Assembly: GCF_003688935.1 (NCBI RefSeq)
Contig: NZ_REGE01000009.1
Coordinates: forward strand, 25,815-89,814
Length of the DNA: 64,000 bases
Source of the DNA: Corynebacterium macginleyi
Lineage (GTDB): Bacteria; Actinomycetota; Actinomycetes; Mycobacteriales; Mycobacteriaceae
Direction of reading: 5' to 3'
Position numbers and translations under genes: made by a program. Below, one piece after another: positions 50,227 to 60,283 of this stretch (positions are counted from its first letter, which is position 1; every line of letters starts with the position of its first letter). Below the pieces are notes generated by a model that was not told where the DNA came from, did no database searches, and saw only the letters and a list, made by a program, of their open reading frames with translations.

Positions 50227-51159
50227 ATGAGCCCGCGATTTTCAGCGTCAGCACCGTTGGATTCCATGAGTGAAGAAGAACTGATGGTGCCGGAGCGTTT
50301 AGCGTTGTCTTTCGAGGTAATTCCGCCGCGGCATGATGCCGATGAAGCTAAAATCGACCGTTTGCTGGAAGCCTTGGAAAGCTACCATCCGGATTATATT
50401 GCCGTGACAAGTTCCCAACGGTCCGGTTGGCTCGCAGGGACGACAAACTTTATTGAGCGGATTTCGCGCACCACCTCGATGCGCCCATTGGCGCACCTGG
50501 CGTGTACTGCCGGTTCGCGCACAGAACTTATCGGCTGGACCAATCGCTTGGTCGATGCCGGTGTCCGCGGCCTGCTGGCGCTGCGCGGAGACCTACCAGA
50601 GGAAGGTTTGCCGGAGCACTATCCACAACATGCCGATGAATTGATAAGCCTCATCCGGCAATTAGAGAGGCAGCAAGCAGCGCGGTTCGCCGCGGGCCGC
50701 TTGGCTGTCGGTGTCGCGTGCTATCCCAGCGGGCACGTTGAATCCAAAAATGAAGACGAAGATTTTGACGTCTTGCTGAAAAAGCAACGCCTCGGCGCGG
50801 ACTTCGCCATCACCCAGTTATTTTTCGATGCGCAGGATTTCCTGCGCTTTTCCCAAAAGGCCCGATTAGCCGGGGTGCATATTCCCCTCATACCGGGAAT
50901 CATGCCCATGACCAGTCTACGCCGGGTGGAGCGAATGGGAGAGCTGTCCGGGCTCGCCGTGCCCGAAAGGGTGCGGTCGGCGCTCGCGGCAGCGACAACC
51001 CCAGAAGAAGAATACGAAACCGGCATGGAACTGACCGCTGAACTAGCTCGCGACATCGTGGCTGGTGGGGCGAGCGGGCTCCATATATATACCCACAATA
51101 ACCCCGACAATACTCACGACCTACTAACCCGAATCGGAGTAGATAATGACCAACGCTAA
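50227..51159 (+). CDS. metF: Methylenetetrahydrofolate reductase
   Basis: 310 residues. Supplies 5-methyltetrahydrofolate for methionine synthase. The FAD barrel has SFEVIPPRHD near the N-terminus, an LRGD-type segment (LALRGDLPEE), the FAITQLFFDAQDF motif and GIMPMT. ATG 50227 lies five bases after AAGGAGG; the GTG 50221 start is rejected as it overlaps the ribosome site. metE begins 14 bases before its stop, so the two are coupled. Confidence 0.94.
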   Translation: MSPRFSASAPLDSMSEEELMVPERLALSFEVIPPRHDADEAKIDRLLEALESYHPDYIAVTSSQRSGWLAGTTNFIERISRTTSMRPLAHLACTAGSRTELIGWTNRLVDAGVRGLLALRGDLPEEGLPEHYPQHADELISLIRQLERQQAARFAAGRLAVGVACYPSGHVESKNEDEDFDVLLKKQRLGADFAITQLFFDAQDFLRFSQKARLAGVHIPLIPGIMPMTSLRRVERMGELSGLAVPERVRSALAAATTPEEEYETGMELTAELARDIVAGGASGLHIYTHNNPDNTHDLLTRIGVDNDQR

Positions 51160-53416
51160 TTTCCCCAAGGCGACAGTTGAGGGCTATCCCCGCATCGGCG
51201 CCAACCGCGAGTTGAAGCGCGCTCTTGAGTCCTACTGGGCCGGCCGCATTGATGCGCAAACCTTCGAGTCCGCTGCACACTCGCTGCGCCTGGATACTTA
51301 CCACCGGCTGCGTGACCTCGGACTCACCGAGGACTATGCCATTCCGGCAGACGTCGCTTATTACGATCAGGTTCTCGAAACTGCACTGACCGTTGGTGCC
51401 GTTGCCGGTGAAACCCTGGATGATGAGTTCACCCTGGCCCGAGGTAATAAGGACACCGCACCGCTAGAGATGACCAAGTGGTTCGATACCAACTACCACT
51501 ATATTGTGCCGGAAATCGCTGATGAACACGCTTTTAAGGCACACCCACAGCGCATTATCAAGCTGGTAGAAGAAGCCCGCGAAGCAGGCCATACCGTGCG
51601 TCCGTACCTCGTTGGCCCGGTCACCCTGTTGGCCCTGTCCAAGCAGGCCGAGGGCGCAGCTAAAGCCCCGCTCGAGCGCCTAGATGATGCCGTTGCTGCC
51701 TACCAGGAGGTCCTGGCGGAGCTGCACCAGGCCGGCGTGGAGTGGATCCAGTTGGCAGAACCTGCTCTCGTTGCGGATCTGGCCAATGCTAGCGATGAGG
51801 ACTTGGCTGCATATACCCAGCAGGCATACTCCGTCATCTTGGGTGCAGAAAAGCGCCCGCAGGTTTACCTAACCACCCCGTACGGCTCCGCCCGCAAGGG
51901 CCTCGATGTGATCGCAGAGCTCAAGCCAGAGGCCGTCCAGGTAGACCTCGCTGTCGGCACCCTGGCCCTGGATGAGGGCTACCTCGAGCGTGTAAAGAAC
52001 CTGAACACCCACGTCGTTGCCGGCCTCGTCGATGGCCGCAATGTCTGGGCCGCCAACCTGCGCGACCTGCGCTCCAAGTACGAGAACCTGGCCGGCAGCA
52101 TCGATGAGCTGTCCGTATCCACCTCCGTGTCCTTGCAGCACGTGCCGCATTCCGTGGCGGCAGAATCCAAGCTGCCTGCCGATGTCGCGCCGTGGTTCTC
52201 CTTCGCTAATGAAAAGGTCAAGGAAGTCGTCGCCCTAGTCCAGGGTCCCGAGGCAGCCGAAGAGGCCTACAGCGTCAGCGACCGCGCAGTTCGCACCCGC
52301 GCCGAGTCCGAGCGCATCAACAACGCCGCCGTGCAGGAGCGCATCTCTCAGCTGCCGGAAGGCGAGGTTAAGCGCGCGCCGGCCTTCAATGAGCGCAAGG
52401 AAGCACAAAAGGAGCTCGGCCTGTCGGAGCTGCCGACCACCACCATCGGTTCCTTCCCACAGACCAAGGAAATCCGCCAGGCGCGTGCCGCACACCGCAA
52501 GGGCGAGCTTTCTGATGCTGACTACAACTCCGCCCTCAAGGACGAGGTCAAGTCCGTCATCGAACTGCAGGAACGCCTCGGCCTGGACGTCTTGGTCCAC
52601 GGTGAGCCAGAGCGCAATGACATGGTGCAGTACTTCGCTGAGTTGCTCGATGGCTTCGTTACCACTGAAAATGGCTGGGTACAGTCCTACGGTTCTCGCT
52701 GCACCCGTCCGCCAATCGTGGTAGGTGACATTTCCCGCCCGGCTGCCATGACCATCGAATGGTCGAAGTTTGCACAGTCGCTTTCGGAAAAGCACGTTAA
52801 GGGCATGCTGACCGGCCCGGTCACCATCCTGGCGTGGTCTTTCGTCCGCGATGACGTGCACCAGTCCGTATCCGCAGATCAACTGGGCGTCGCATTAGCA
52901 GATGAGGTCCGCGACCTGGAGGAAGCTGGCATCGATATCATTCAGATCGATGAGCCGGCCCTGCGTGAGCTGCTGCCGTTGCGCGAGCAGGACCGCAAAG
53001 CCTATCTGGATTGGGCAGTGCGTTCTTTCCGCCTAGTAGCCCTCGAGGCCAAGCCCACCACCCAGATACATACCCACCTGTGCTATTCGGAGTTTGGCCA
53101 GATCATCGACGCCGTCGCCGGTCTCGATGCGGATGTTACCTCCATCGAGGCGGCGCGCTCTCGCATGGAACTGCTGGAGGATATCGACGACACGTTCCAC
53201 TCTGAGATTGGACCTGGCATCTACGATATTCACTCCCCGCGCGTGCCTTCCGTGGAGGAAATGGCAGAGCTTATCCGCGCCGCGCTGAAGAACGTGCCGC
53301 TGGATCGCCTGTGGGTTAACCCGGACTGCGGTCTAAAGACCCGCGGTTACGAAGAGACTGAAACCTCCCTGCGCAATATGGTGGAAGCCCGCGATGTGGT
53401 GCGCAACGCCCTCTAA
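51146..53416 (+). CDS. metE: Cobalamin-independent methionine synthase
   Basis: 756 residues, two barrels. Transfers the methyl group of 5-methyltetrahydropteroyl-glutamate to homocysteine. Zinc ligands of the C-terminal barrel are in THLCYSEF (Cys646) and PDCGLKTR (Cys728). N-terminal [16 protein letters not shown] and [13 protein letters not shown] at the start of the second barrel are intact. Codon use is highly biased, suggesting strong expression. A terminator follows. Confidence 0.97.
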   Translation: MTNANFPKATVEGYPRIGANRELKRALESYWAGRIDAQTFESAAHSLRLDTYHRLRDLGLTEDYAIPADVAYYDQVLETALTVGAVAGETLDDEFTLARGNKDTAPLEMTKWFDTNYHYIVPEIADEHAFKAHPQRIIKLVEEAREAGHTVRPYLVGPVTLLALSKQAEGAAKAPLERLDDAVAAYQEVLAELHQAGVEWIQLAEPALVADLANASDEDLAAYTQQAYSVILGAEKRPQVYLTTPYGSARKGLDVIAELKPEAVQVDLAVGTLALDEGYLERVKNLNTHVVAGLVDGRNVWAANLRDLRSKYENLAGSIDELSVSTSVSLQHVPHSVAAESKLPADVAPWFSFANEKVKEVVALVQGPEAAEEAYSVSDRAVRTRAESERINNAAVQERISQLPEGEVKRAPAFNERKEAQKELGLSELPTTTIGSFPQTKEIRQARAAHRKGELSDADYNSALKDEVKSVIELQERLGLDVLVHGEPERNDMVQYFAELLDGFVTTENGWVQSYGSRCTRPPIVVGDISRPAAMTIEWSKFAQSLSEKHVKGMLTGPVTILAWSFVRDDVHQSVSADQLGVALADEVRDLEEAGIDIIQIDEPALRELLPLREQDRKAYLDWAVRSFRLVALEAKPTTQIHTHLCYSEFGQIIDAVAGLDADVTSIEAARSRMELLEDIDDTFHSEIGPGIYDIHSPRVPSVEEMAELIRAALKNVPLDRLWVNPDCGLKTRGYEETETSLRNMVEARDVVRNAL

Positions 53417-53443
53417 TAGAATTTGAGGACTTCCGGGTTCTTA

Positions 53444-53476
53444 AAAACGCTATGCAGCCGGTCTGCATAGCGTTTT
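53444..53476 (+). terminator. Rho-independent terminator after metE
   Basis: AAAACGCTATGCAG ... CTGCATAGCGTTTT, 14-bp perfect arms with a five-base loop and a four-T end. Confidence 0.85.
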
Positions 53477-53532
53477 CGTGATCATGTACCTACCCAAGAC
53501 GCCGTGGCCTGATTCGTATTACCGTAGGCGCT

Positions 53533-55170
53533 ATGAAGCACTCAGCATTTCGCAATAGCCAAGAATCCTTCCTGCCTGATTCCCTGGCTGGTTTCATCGC
53601 CCAGCATCCCGATGCCGCTTGGCACGATGCGGGTTTCATTGGGCGTAGCACCCCGCTGCGCACGGCGGATGATAAACCGGCGGTCGCAGTAATCTCCGGT
53701 GGTGGATCCGGGCACGAGCCCATGCACGCCGGCTTTATCGGGCAAGGCATGCTCGCTGCAGCCTGCCCGGGTCTGCTCTTTACCTCCCCGAATGCGGTCC
53801 AGGTCTCTGAAGCTACGCAGTGGGCCGACCAGGGCAGGGGAGTATTACACATTGTGAAGAACTACACCGGTGATGTCATGAATTTCACCGTGGCGCGCAA
53901 TGCTGCAGAGGCCGTAGATACGCGTTTCGTCTTGGTCGCGGATGATATTGCTACCGAAGGCACCGGCGAGGGCCCCGGTCGGCGCGGTACCGGCGCCACG
54001 ATTTTGGTGGAAAAGGTCGCCGGTGCCGCGGCGTATCGCGGTGATGATCTGGATCAAGTAACGGAGCTAGCGAAGCGGACCGCGGATAATTCTCGCAGCA
54101 TGTCCGTGGCACTGGGATCCGGCTTTTTGCCCACCACGGGGCGCGAGACCTTTGATTTGGATGATGGGCATATGGAAGTCGGTGTAGGAATCCACGGCGA
54201 GCCGGGCACGCATACGGAAAAGGTCAAGGATGCCCATGCCATCGTCGCCACCGTGCTAGAAAAGCTGGGTGCTGCCCTTGTTATCAGCAGCGGCGATAGG
54301 GTGGTGTGCCTGGTTAACGGCTTGGGCGGCACCACGCTTTTGGAGCTTAGCCTGGTCTTCGGTGAGGCTTCCGCGCAGTTAGCGGAGCAAGGAATTACCG
54401 TAGTGCGTTCCATGGTGGGCAATTTTGTCACCGCGGTCAATATGCACGGCGCCTCCATCACGCTGCTCAAGGCAGATGATGAGCTGCTGGAGCTTATTGA
54501 TGCCCCAACCCAAGCCCCCGCTTGGCCCCGTGCCTTGGCCGGTGTAAAGCAGGTGGAATCGGCGCGGATTACCTTCGAGGATGAGCTGCCTGTTGAAGGC
54601 GAAGACAACGAGTGGTTGAGTGACTTCGTCGATCGTGTGCAATCCTCTATAGAGGAGTTGACTGAGCTCGACCGTAAGGCTGGCGATGGGGACTTCGGTA
54701 CCAATATGGAGGCGGCGCTTGAAAGCATCGAACTGCCGCTGCGCGGAACGGATGCTGAGATTTTCAACGGCCTGGCCAAGCGCTTCCTCGTCCTGGCGGG
54801 CGGCACTTCGGGCGCGGTCTTTGGCAGCTTCTTCACCGACATGGCCCGTGCACAGAGCTTAGCGGAAGGTTTAAGCAGCGCGGCAGAGTTCATTCAAGAA
54901 CTGGGCGGCGCGCAGCGCGGGGATTGCACCATGCTCGATGCGCTCATTCCGGCCGCGGAAAAGGCGCAAGAAATCGGCGCAGAGCACCCAGACGAACAAA
55001 CCCTCAAGACTCTTTATGAGGCCGCGCGTGAAGGCGTGGAGGAAACTGGAAAGATCGCGGCTAAGAAAGGGCGCGCGTCTTACCTGGGCGATCGCAGCAA
55101 GGGAATCATCGATCCTGGCGCCCTCGTGGTTAGCTGGCTCTTTGGGGGACAACCCCTGTCCGCCGATTAG
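53533..55170 (+). CDS. ATP-type dihydroxyacetone kinase (DhaK-DhaL fusion)
   Basis: 545 residues. Phosphorylates dihydroxyacetone (or glyceraldehyde). The DhaK part (to about residue 330) has [17 protein letters not shown] and the hemiaminal-forming His in VGIHGEPG. The DhaL ATP-binding part (about 350-545) has [15 protein letters not shown], whose Asp residues bind Mg. A single-chain fusion without DhaM means ATP, not PTS, as the donor. TACCGT at 53520-53525 is seven bases before ATG 53533 (leaderless). Stands alone. Confidence 0.93.
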   Translation: MKHSAFRNSQESFLPDSLAGFIAQHPDAAWHDAGFIGRSTPLRTADDKPAVAVISGGGSGHEPMHAGFIGQGMLAAACPGLLFTSPNAVQVSEATQWADQGRGVLHIVKNYTGDVMNFTVARNAAEAVDTRFVLVADDIATEGTGEGPGRRGTGATILVEKVAGAAAYRGDDLDQVTELAKRTADNSRSMSVALGSGFLPTTGRETFDLDDGHMEVGVGIHGEPGTHTEKVKDAHAIVATVLEKLGAALVISSGDRVVCLVNGLGGTTLLELSLVFGEASAQLAEQGITVVRSMVGNFVTAVNMHGASITLLKADDELLELIDAPTQAPAWPRALAGVKQVESARITFEDELPVEGEDNEWLSDFVDRVQSSIEELTELDRKAGDGDFGTNMEAALESIELPLRGTDAEIFNGLAKRFLVLAGGTSGAVFGSFFTDMARAQSLAEGLSSAAEFIQELGGAQRGDCTMLDALIPAAEKAQEIGAEHPDEQTLKTLYEAAREGVEETGKIAAKKGRASYLGDRSKGIIDPGALVVSWLFGGQPLSAD

Positions 55171-55250
55171 GGGGGACAATGGTAGCGCGATCGCTGAGAG
55201 CGTTATGTCCTGCACGGCGGAGAGGCAGTAAATTCTTTACAATGGCTGGC

Positions 55251-55772
55251 ATGACTCAGAAGACCGCTACTGCAACGATGCATACTAACTACGGCGATAT
55301 TGTTATCGATCTCTTTGGTAACCACGCACCGGTAACCGTTGAAAACTTCATCGGCCTGGCTAAGGGCGAAAAGGACTACTCCACCCAGAACGCACAGGGC
55401 GAGCAGTCCGGCCCGTTCTACGATGGAGCCATCTTCCACCGCATCATCGATAACTTCATGATCCAGGGCGGCGACCCCACCGGCACCGGCCGTGGTGGCC
55501 CAGGCTACCAGTTCCAGGATGAGTTCCACCCAGAGCTGCAGTTCGACCGTCCATTCCTGCTGGCCATGGCGAATGCTGGCCCAGGCACCAACGGCTCTCA
55601 GTTCTTCATCACCGTGGCGCCGACTCCGCATCTAAACAACCACCACACCATCTTCGGTGAGGTTACGGATCCGGCGTCGCAAGAGGTCGTCTCCAAGATT
55701 GGCAAGGTCGACACTGACCGCATGGACCGTCCGCATGAGGACGTTGTCATCGAGTCTATCGATATTGCCTAA
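55251..55772 (+). CDS. ppiA: Peptidyl-prolyl cis-trans isomerase (cyclophilin)
   Basis: 173 residues. Catalyses proline isomerisation. The cyclophilin motifs [25 protein letters not shown] (in part: [13 protein letters not shown]), [20 protein letters not shown] and [10 protein letters not shown] are all present. Cytoplasmic. ATG 55251 lies seven bases after TACAAT (55238-55243), so the leaderless start is chosen; ATG 55242 and the frame to 55179 are less likely. Position after cwsA-like matches the mycobacterial order. Strong terminator downstream. Confidence 0.95.
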   Translation: MTQKTATATMHTNYGDIVIDLFGNHAPVTVENFIGLAKGEKDYSTQNAQGEQSGPFYDGAIFHRIIDNFMIQGGDPTGTGRGGPGYQFQDEFHPELQFDRPFLLAMANAGPGTNGSQFFITVAPTPHLNNHHTIFGEVTDPASQEVVSKIGKVDTDRMDRPHEDVVIESIDIA

Positions 55773-55790
55773 GCGTTTTCCTCGCTCCGT

Positions 55791-55833
55791 GCCCGGCACC
55801 ACACTCCTTCCTGTGGTGCCGGGCTCGTTTAGT
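55791..55833 (+). terminator. Terminator after ppiA
   Basis: GCCCGGCACCACA ... TGTGGTGCCGGGC, 13-bp perfect arms with an eight-base loop, then TCGTTTAG. Confidence 0.85.
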
Positions 55834-55871
55834 TTTATCCGATTGTCAGTAAAAGGGTCAGCTTTCAGGCC

Positions 55872-56518
55872 ATGGTGAAAAATTATTTGCGAACCGCCCC
55901 CGTGACTTCGGTCATTGCTTTGATCTGCATCATCGCCTGGTCAATTACCGCGATACAAGCTCGAACATTGGGCGAGACCTTCTTTTTCTCAACGCTTAGC
56001 CAAGACTGGGCCCTGTGGGGCCCGCACTACGCCCATGCGCCGCTCACGGCGCTGTCTTCGGAGTTTATGCATTTAGACGGCGGGCACCTCGCGGTCAATA
56101 TGGTGATGCTCCTGCTCATCGGTAGGGAAGTAGAGCGTGCCCTCGATACTGGTTTATATGTTGCCGCCTACCTGGTTTCTTGCTTGGGTGCTTCCGCTAT
56201 GGTGCTGTGGTTCGATGGCAGCACGCCCACGGTAGGGGCCTCCGGTGCGATCTTTGCGCTGATGGGCATGCTGGTGGGCGTCTTCCGGCAACGCGGGATG
56301 GATCTGCGCGCGCCCATCGTCCTCGTATTGATCAATGTGGGCTATACCTTCGTTGCGGAGGGGTTTCACTGTGGGGACACCTTGGCGGGTTGTGTACCGG
56401 AGTCATCTTGAGCTTCTTCCTCTTTTATCGAAACAAATCCGTGCGCTAGGTGGGTGTCGCTCTCACCGGTGCGGTCATCATTGTGTTATTGGGGCTGCGA
56501 GCTGGGGTTTGGGGATAA
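55872..56518 (+). pseudogene. Rhomboid intramembrane serine protease, disrupted
   Basis: Homologous sequence runs from ATG 55872 to the TAA at 56516-56518, but in two frames. The first frame carries HLDGGHLAVNMVMLL and the catalytic serine motif GASGAIFALMG, then departs at the GGGG tract near 56358-56361. The catalytic histidine (VSLWGHLGG) and the next helix are in another frame. A later in-frame TAG at 56447-56449 cuts off a final hydrophobic helix (VGVALTGAVIIVLLGL). A one-base deletion plus a Trp-to-stop change explain both. The intact gene is found after ppiA in C. glutamicum. A sequencing error could account for the G-tract but not easily for both. Confidence 0.85.
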
Positions 56519-56832
56519 CTGTGGAATTTAATCACCGGAATGGGTGTGCGAAAGAAATCCACAATAGTTATCCACATTGTGGATAACCACATTCTTGTAA
56601 TTTACCGAACGCTTTTCCGGAGTTTTCCCTGATCATGCAGGTTATAACGGTATCAACGGCCGAAAAGTCACCTGTGAAAGCCCGTGAAAATAGTTATCCA
56701 CAGGGTGGGGATAAGTCTGTGAAATAAATACTCCACAGGTTTCTTTCACAGCCTGTGGATAACTTTCTACCCATCGTGTGGGCGAATAGGTAGATTAGGG
56801 CCACTGACCTGCACAAGGAGGACTGTGGATAA
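56510..56832. other. Second DnaA-box cluster, remote from oriC
   Basis: Perfect 9-mers: TTATCCACA at 56568-56576 and 56694-56702, TGTGGATAA at 56578-56586, 56754-56762 and 56824-56832. Two one-mismatch TGGGGATAA boxes lie at 56510-56518 and 56706-56714. The first two perfect boxes form a palindrome with one base between them. The 306-bp gap has no gene. The last box includes the GTG start of the following oxidoreductase. It is about 22 kb from oriC. Confidence 0.85.
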
Positions 56833-58240
56833 ACAACCGCACGCTGTGATCGTCGGCGCAGGGCCCAATGGGCTCACCGCCGCGGCCCGCCTCGCCACTG
56901 CCGGCTGGCGTGTGGAGGTGTATGAGCGCGCCACCCATCCCGGTGGGGCGGCGGCATCGTCGACGGAGATCTTCCCGGACACCATCGTCGATCTTGGCGC
57001 GGCCGGTCACCCCTTTGGCATCGCGAGCCCGGCCTTCCGCGCGCTCGATCTGGAATCGCACGGCCTGCGCTGGCGCCATGCGCCGTATCCCATGGCCCAT
57101 CCGCTGGAGGGCGCGCCGGCGGGCATTCTTCACAATTCCTTAGAGGAGACCGCCGCGGGGCTTGGCACCGATGCCCGGGCGTGGACCCGCCTGCACGGCT
57201 ACGTGGTGCGCAATATCGACTCACACGTGAACAACGCGCTCACCCCGCTGGTGCGCTGGCCCGAGCACCCGGTCCGCCTGGCGCAGTTCGGCGCGCCGGG
57301 CATGCTTCCGGCGAGCGCGCTCGCGCGGGCGGCATTTTCTTCCCCGCAGGCCCGCGCCTTATTCGCCGGCAGCGCGGTCCACACCATCACCTCACCTACC
57401 AGGGGATTTACCTCCGCATTTGGCCTGCTCTTCGGCGCGCTCGGCATGACCCGCGGCTGGCCAGTAGCCGAAGGCGGTACGCAGGCGCTTGCCGATGCCC
57501 TAGTCTCCCTCCTCCGCTCCCACAACGCCAGCATCCACACCGGCGCCGACATCACCGATGTGCGCACCCTGCCGCGCGCCGATGCCCTTATCCTCAACCT
57601 CACCCCGCGCCAGATCCTCAGGCTGGGCGGGCTCGACCTTCCTGCACGGACCCGGCGATCCCTGCGGCGTTGGCGCTATGGCAGCGCGGTCTACAAGGTG
57701 GACTTTCACTTAAGCGAACCCGTGCCGTGGGCCGACCCTCGCGTGGGCCAAGCCGGCACCGTCCACGTGGGCGGCAGCGTGGAGGAGATCGGTGGGGCGG
57801 AAAGGGACATCGGCAAGCGCCGCATGCCCGAGCGTCCCCTGGTCATGGTGTGCCAACAGTACGTGGCCGACCCATCGCGTGGGCTGGTGCTATGGGCTTA
57901 TGCGCATGTGCCGCACGGCTATGAGGAGCGCTTTCCGGGGGAGGTGACCGGCCTCATTGCGCGGCAGATTGAGCGTTTCGCGCCAGGTTTTCGTGATACC
58001 ATCCTGGCCACCCGCGCGACGAGCCCAGCTGACCTGGAGCGCTGGAACCCCAACCTGGTGGGTGGCGATATCGCCGGTGGTGCGATGGCCGGGCTGCAGA
58101 CCGTGCTGCGCCCGTGCCTCTCCGCGCACCCGCACCGGCTCGCGCCGGGAATATTCATGGCATCGGGTTCCACCGCGCCCGGAGCCGGCGTCCATGGCAT
58201 GCCCGGATGGTGGGCCGCTGAAAGTGCAACTACGCCTTAA
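56825..58240 (+). CDS. CrtI-like FAD-dependent oxidoreductase
   Basis: 471 residues. The dinucleotide-binding VIVGAGPNGLTAAARLA at the N-terminus, the GGAAAS segment and a C-terminal FMASGSTAPGAGVHGMPG flavin motif place it with phytoene-desaturase-like NAD(P)/FAD oxidoreductases. No carotenoid synthase (crtB, crtE) gene is adjacent, so the substrate is not assigned. GTG 56825 has AAGGAGG just upstream; the start codon is part of a DnaA box. GC content is visibly higher than in neighbouring genes. Its end overlaps the convergent membrane gene by 11 bases. Confidence 0.88.
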   Translation: MDKQPHAVIVGAGPNGLTAAARLATAGWRVEVYERATHPGGAAASSTEIFPDTIVDLGAAGHPFGIASPAFRALDLESHGLRWRHAPYPMAHPLEGAPAGILHNSLEETAAGLGTDARAWTRLHGYVVRNIDSHVNNALTPLVRWPEHPVRLAQFGAPGMLPASALARAAFSSPQARALFAGSAVHTITSPTRGFTSAFGLLFGALGMTRGWPVAEGGTQALADALVSLLRSHNASIHTGADITDVRTLPRADALILNLTPRQILRLGGLDLPARTRRSLRRWRYGSAVYKVDFHLSEPVPWADPRVGQAGTVHVGGSVEEIGGAERDIGKRRMPERPLVMVCQQYVADPSRGLVLWAYAHVPHGYEERFPGEVTGLIARQIERFAPGFRDTILATRATSPADLERWNPNLVGGDIAGGAMAGLQTVLRPCLSAHPHRLAPGIFMASGSTAPGAGVHGMPGWWAAESATTP

Positions 58241-58832
58241 TGGGAGCCCGGCGTTCGCAGTAGAGGAATACCGCACCGATCATCCACAGCGTTACTGCGG
58301 CACAATATCCGGGGGTCGTTGTGGTCTGCGGCTCGATACTGCTGCCAGGGATGAGGCCGGTGACTAGTGGCTCCAGCACGAAACCGAGCACGGTAACGTA
58401 ATCTAGCCAGCCGAACCTGTGGGAAAAAGCCCCCGCCACGCCGAAAAGTGGCCCGGCGATAAGGGCAAAGAGGAACCACGCGGCATTGGAGGAAAAAGCC
58501 GTCTGCCAGTCGTAGATACCAAAGCCGAAAAGCAGCGCGTAGTGCACCGCCAACATGAGCAGGAGTATGCCGGCTCCTGCGAAAGACGCCGTGGTTCGCC
58601 GGTGGGCGCACGCCTTGCCCATGAGGTAGGCAAATAGTGTCCACACCATGCCAGAGCCCAGCACTGGGCCAAGGTAATTGCGCAAAGACAGGCGCACTGG
58701 GGCAGTGCCTTCAATCAGGGCAGGATCAGAAAACGCGATATGGACGGCGGCATAGGCCACCGAGACGGCTAAGCCGGCCAAGAAAACGTACTGGGACCGG
58801 TGCCGCGGCGGTGCGGGTAAACGACTGGTCAC
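58230..58832 (-). CDS. Membrane protein of unknown function
   Basis: About 200 residues, six hydrophobic helices (for example YVFLAGLAVSVAYAAVHIAF and GILLLMLAVHYALLFGF). Resembles DUF6518-type proteins in pattern; no function. The frame is open to 58868 (two methionines), but GTG 58832 has AAGGAG six bases upstream. Convergent with the oxidoreductase; no obvious operon partner. Confidence 0.75.
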   Translation of the reverse strand: MTSRLPAPPRHRSQYVFLAGLAVSVAYAAVHIAFSDPALIEGTAPVRLSLRNYLGPVLGSGMVWTLFAYLMGKACAHRRTTASFAGAGILLLMLAVHYALLFGFGIYDWQTAFSSNAAWFLFALIAGPLFGVAGAFSHRFGWLDYVTVLGFVLEPLVTGLIPGSSIEPQTTTTPGYCAAVTLWMIGAVFLYCERRAPIKA

Positions 58833-58992
58833 GATGTGCTCCTTGAAATGAGGATCCGCCATGTCCAAGGCAGGGCCTGGTGCGGGTTGCGCTCATTCTA
58901 GTCCAGTGAAGGTGGCGCGATTTATGCCTCAGCGAGGGGCAGATAGCTCGGCTTACTCGACTATCTCACATAAAAAAGCGAACGTGACATCG

Positions 58993-59021
58993 TTGACACC
59001 GAACTATGGTACCGATAGGTT
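58993..59021 (+). promoter_or_regulatory. Promoter of the nag operon
   Basis: TTGACA at 58993-58998 and TAGGTT at 59016-59021 with 17 bases between. The leader to the nagA ATG is about 70 bases. Its near surroundings (58869-59097) contain no gene; inverted-repeat operator candidates are not clear. Confidence 0.5.
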
Positions 59022-59097
59022 ATAACATAGTGTTGTGCTGGGATATCGGCGCTTTTTGGGACGGTGCCTGCCCGGACAAAAGAAAAGTGAATGACAT

Positions 59098-60273
59098 ATG
59101 CAGACACAGACGAAGGGCCGTGTAGAAGGCCTATACATCGACGAAAATGTCGAGTTGCGTGCTGGTGCGCTTAACTTTGGCGGGCGCATTGAAGACATCT
59201 CGTGTGGTGATGTCCCCGCAGCGCAGGCGGCCTGGCAATCCGGTGATCCAGACGTGTTGCTGTGGGTCCCAGGTTTTGTGGACCTGCACAACCACGGTGG
59301 CTATGGCGGAAGCTTCCCCAATGGTGATTATGACCAGTGCCGCGCTGCCGCCCGTTTCCATCGCGCCCATGGCACCACCACGCTGATAGCCAGCATGGTC
59401 TCTGGAACGCGGGCGGAGCTGTGCACGCGAGCGGAGCTGCTCGCCACGCTGGCGGAAGAAGGGGAGATTGCCGGCATCCACATGGAAGGTCCGTTTATCG
59501 CCGCGGCCAAATGTGGTGCACAAGATCCATCGCGCATCGTGCCGGGGGACCCTGACTTTTTCCGCGCGGTGATCGATGCCGCTCGTGGCCACCTGCGCTC
59601 CATTACCTTCGCCCCAGAAACCCGGGCTACTGCGGAGCTCCTCGAGGTCTGCGCTGAGCACGATATTATCGCCAGCTTGGGCCATACCGAGGCTGATTAT
59701 GAGACCACGCTGCAGGTCATGGGGCAGGCCCAGGACTTGGGAGTCACCGTGACCGGCACCCACCTCTTTAACGCCATGCCACCCATCCATCACCGTGCCC
59801 CCGGCACGGTGGCTGCTTTGCTTGCCGGTGCGAAAGCGGGCGATGTGGGAGTAGAGCTCATTGCCGATGGCGTACATCTTGCCGATGGCACCGTGGACAT
59901 GGCCTATAACCGCTGCGCGTTTGCCGTCACCGATGCAATGGCTGCTGCCGGCATGGTCGATGGCTCCTACGAACTAGGTTCCCTGCCCGTTACCGTGACC
60001 GATGGCGTGGCGCGGGTGGGCAATGGCGCCATCGCCGGTGGAACCTCCACCTTGGCGCAGCAATTCGCGCGCTTCGCCGCGCGCCATGGCGCAGAGGAGG
60101 CCGTTCGGTTTACCTCCACCACGGCCGCGGACGTGCTGGGCGATAAGGACGTCGGCCGTTTGGCTCCCGGCAAGCGTGCCAATCTTGTGGGTTTGAATAC
60201 GCACTTCGAGCCCGTGCGCGTCATCGCTGACGGTATCGACATAACTGCCGCGATAGACACTGATTCACATTAG
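59098..60273 (+). CDS. nagA: N-acetylglucosamine-6-phosphate deacetylase
   Basis: 391 residues. Amidohydrolase that removes the acetyl group from GlcNAc-6-P. Metal-binding HNHGGYGGSF, HMEGPFI (Glu ligand), LGHTEA and GTHLFNAM (His), and the catalytic Asp in AVTDAMAAAG are intact. The C-terminal GDKDVGRLAPGKRANLVGL completes it. First gene of nagA-nagB-nagE; nagB starts ten bases later. Confidence 0.95.
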   Translation: MQTQTKGRVEGLYIDENVELRAGALNFGGRIEDISCGDVPAAQAAWQSGDPDVLLWVPGFVDLHNHGGYGGSFPNGDYDQCRAAARFHRAHGTTTLIASMVSGTRAELCTRAELLATLAEEGEIAGIHMEGPFIAAAKCGAQDPSRIVPGDPDFFRAVIDAARGHLRSITFAPETRATAELLEVCAEHDIIASLGHTEADYETTLQVMGQAQDLGVTVTGTHLFNAMPPIHHRAPGTVAALLAGAKAGDVGVELIADGVHLADGTVDMAYNRCAFAVTDAMAAAGMVDGSYELGSLPVTVTDGVARVGNGAIAGGTSTLAQQFARFAARHGAEEAVRFTSTTAADVLGDKDVGRLAPGKRANLVGLNTHFEPVRVIADGIDITAAIDTDSH

Positions 60274-60283
60274 GAAATACTGT

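Noticed and set aside
52235..52882. 215-residue frame antisense to metE
   Set aside because: Shadow of strongly biased metE codons; no domain.
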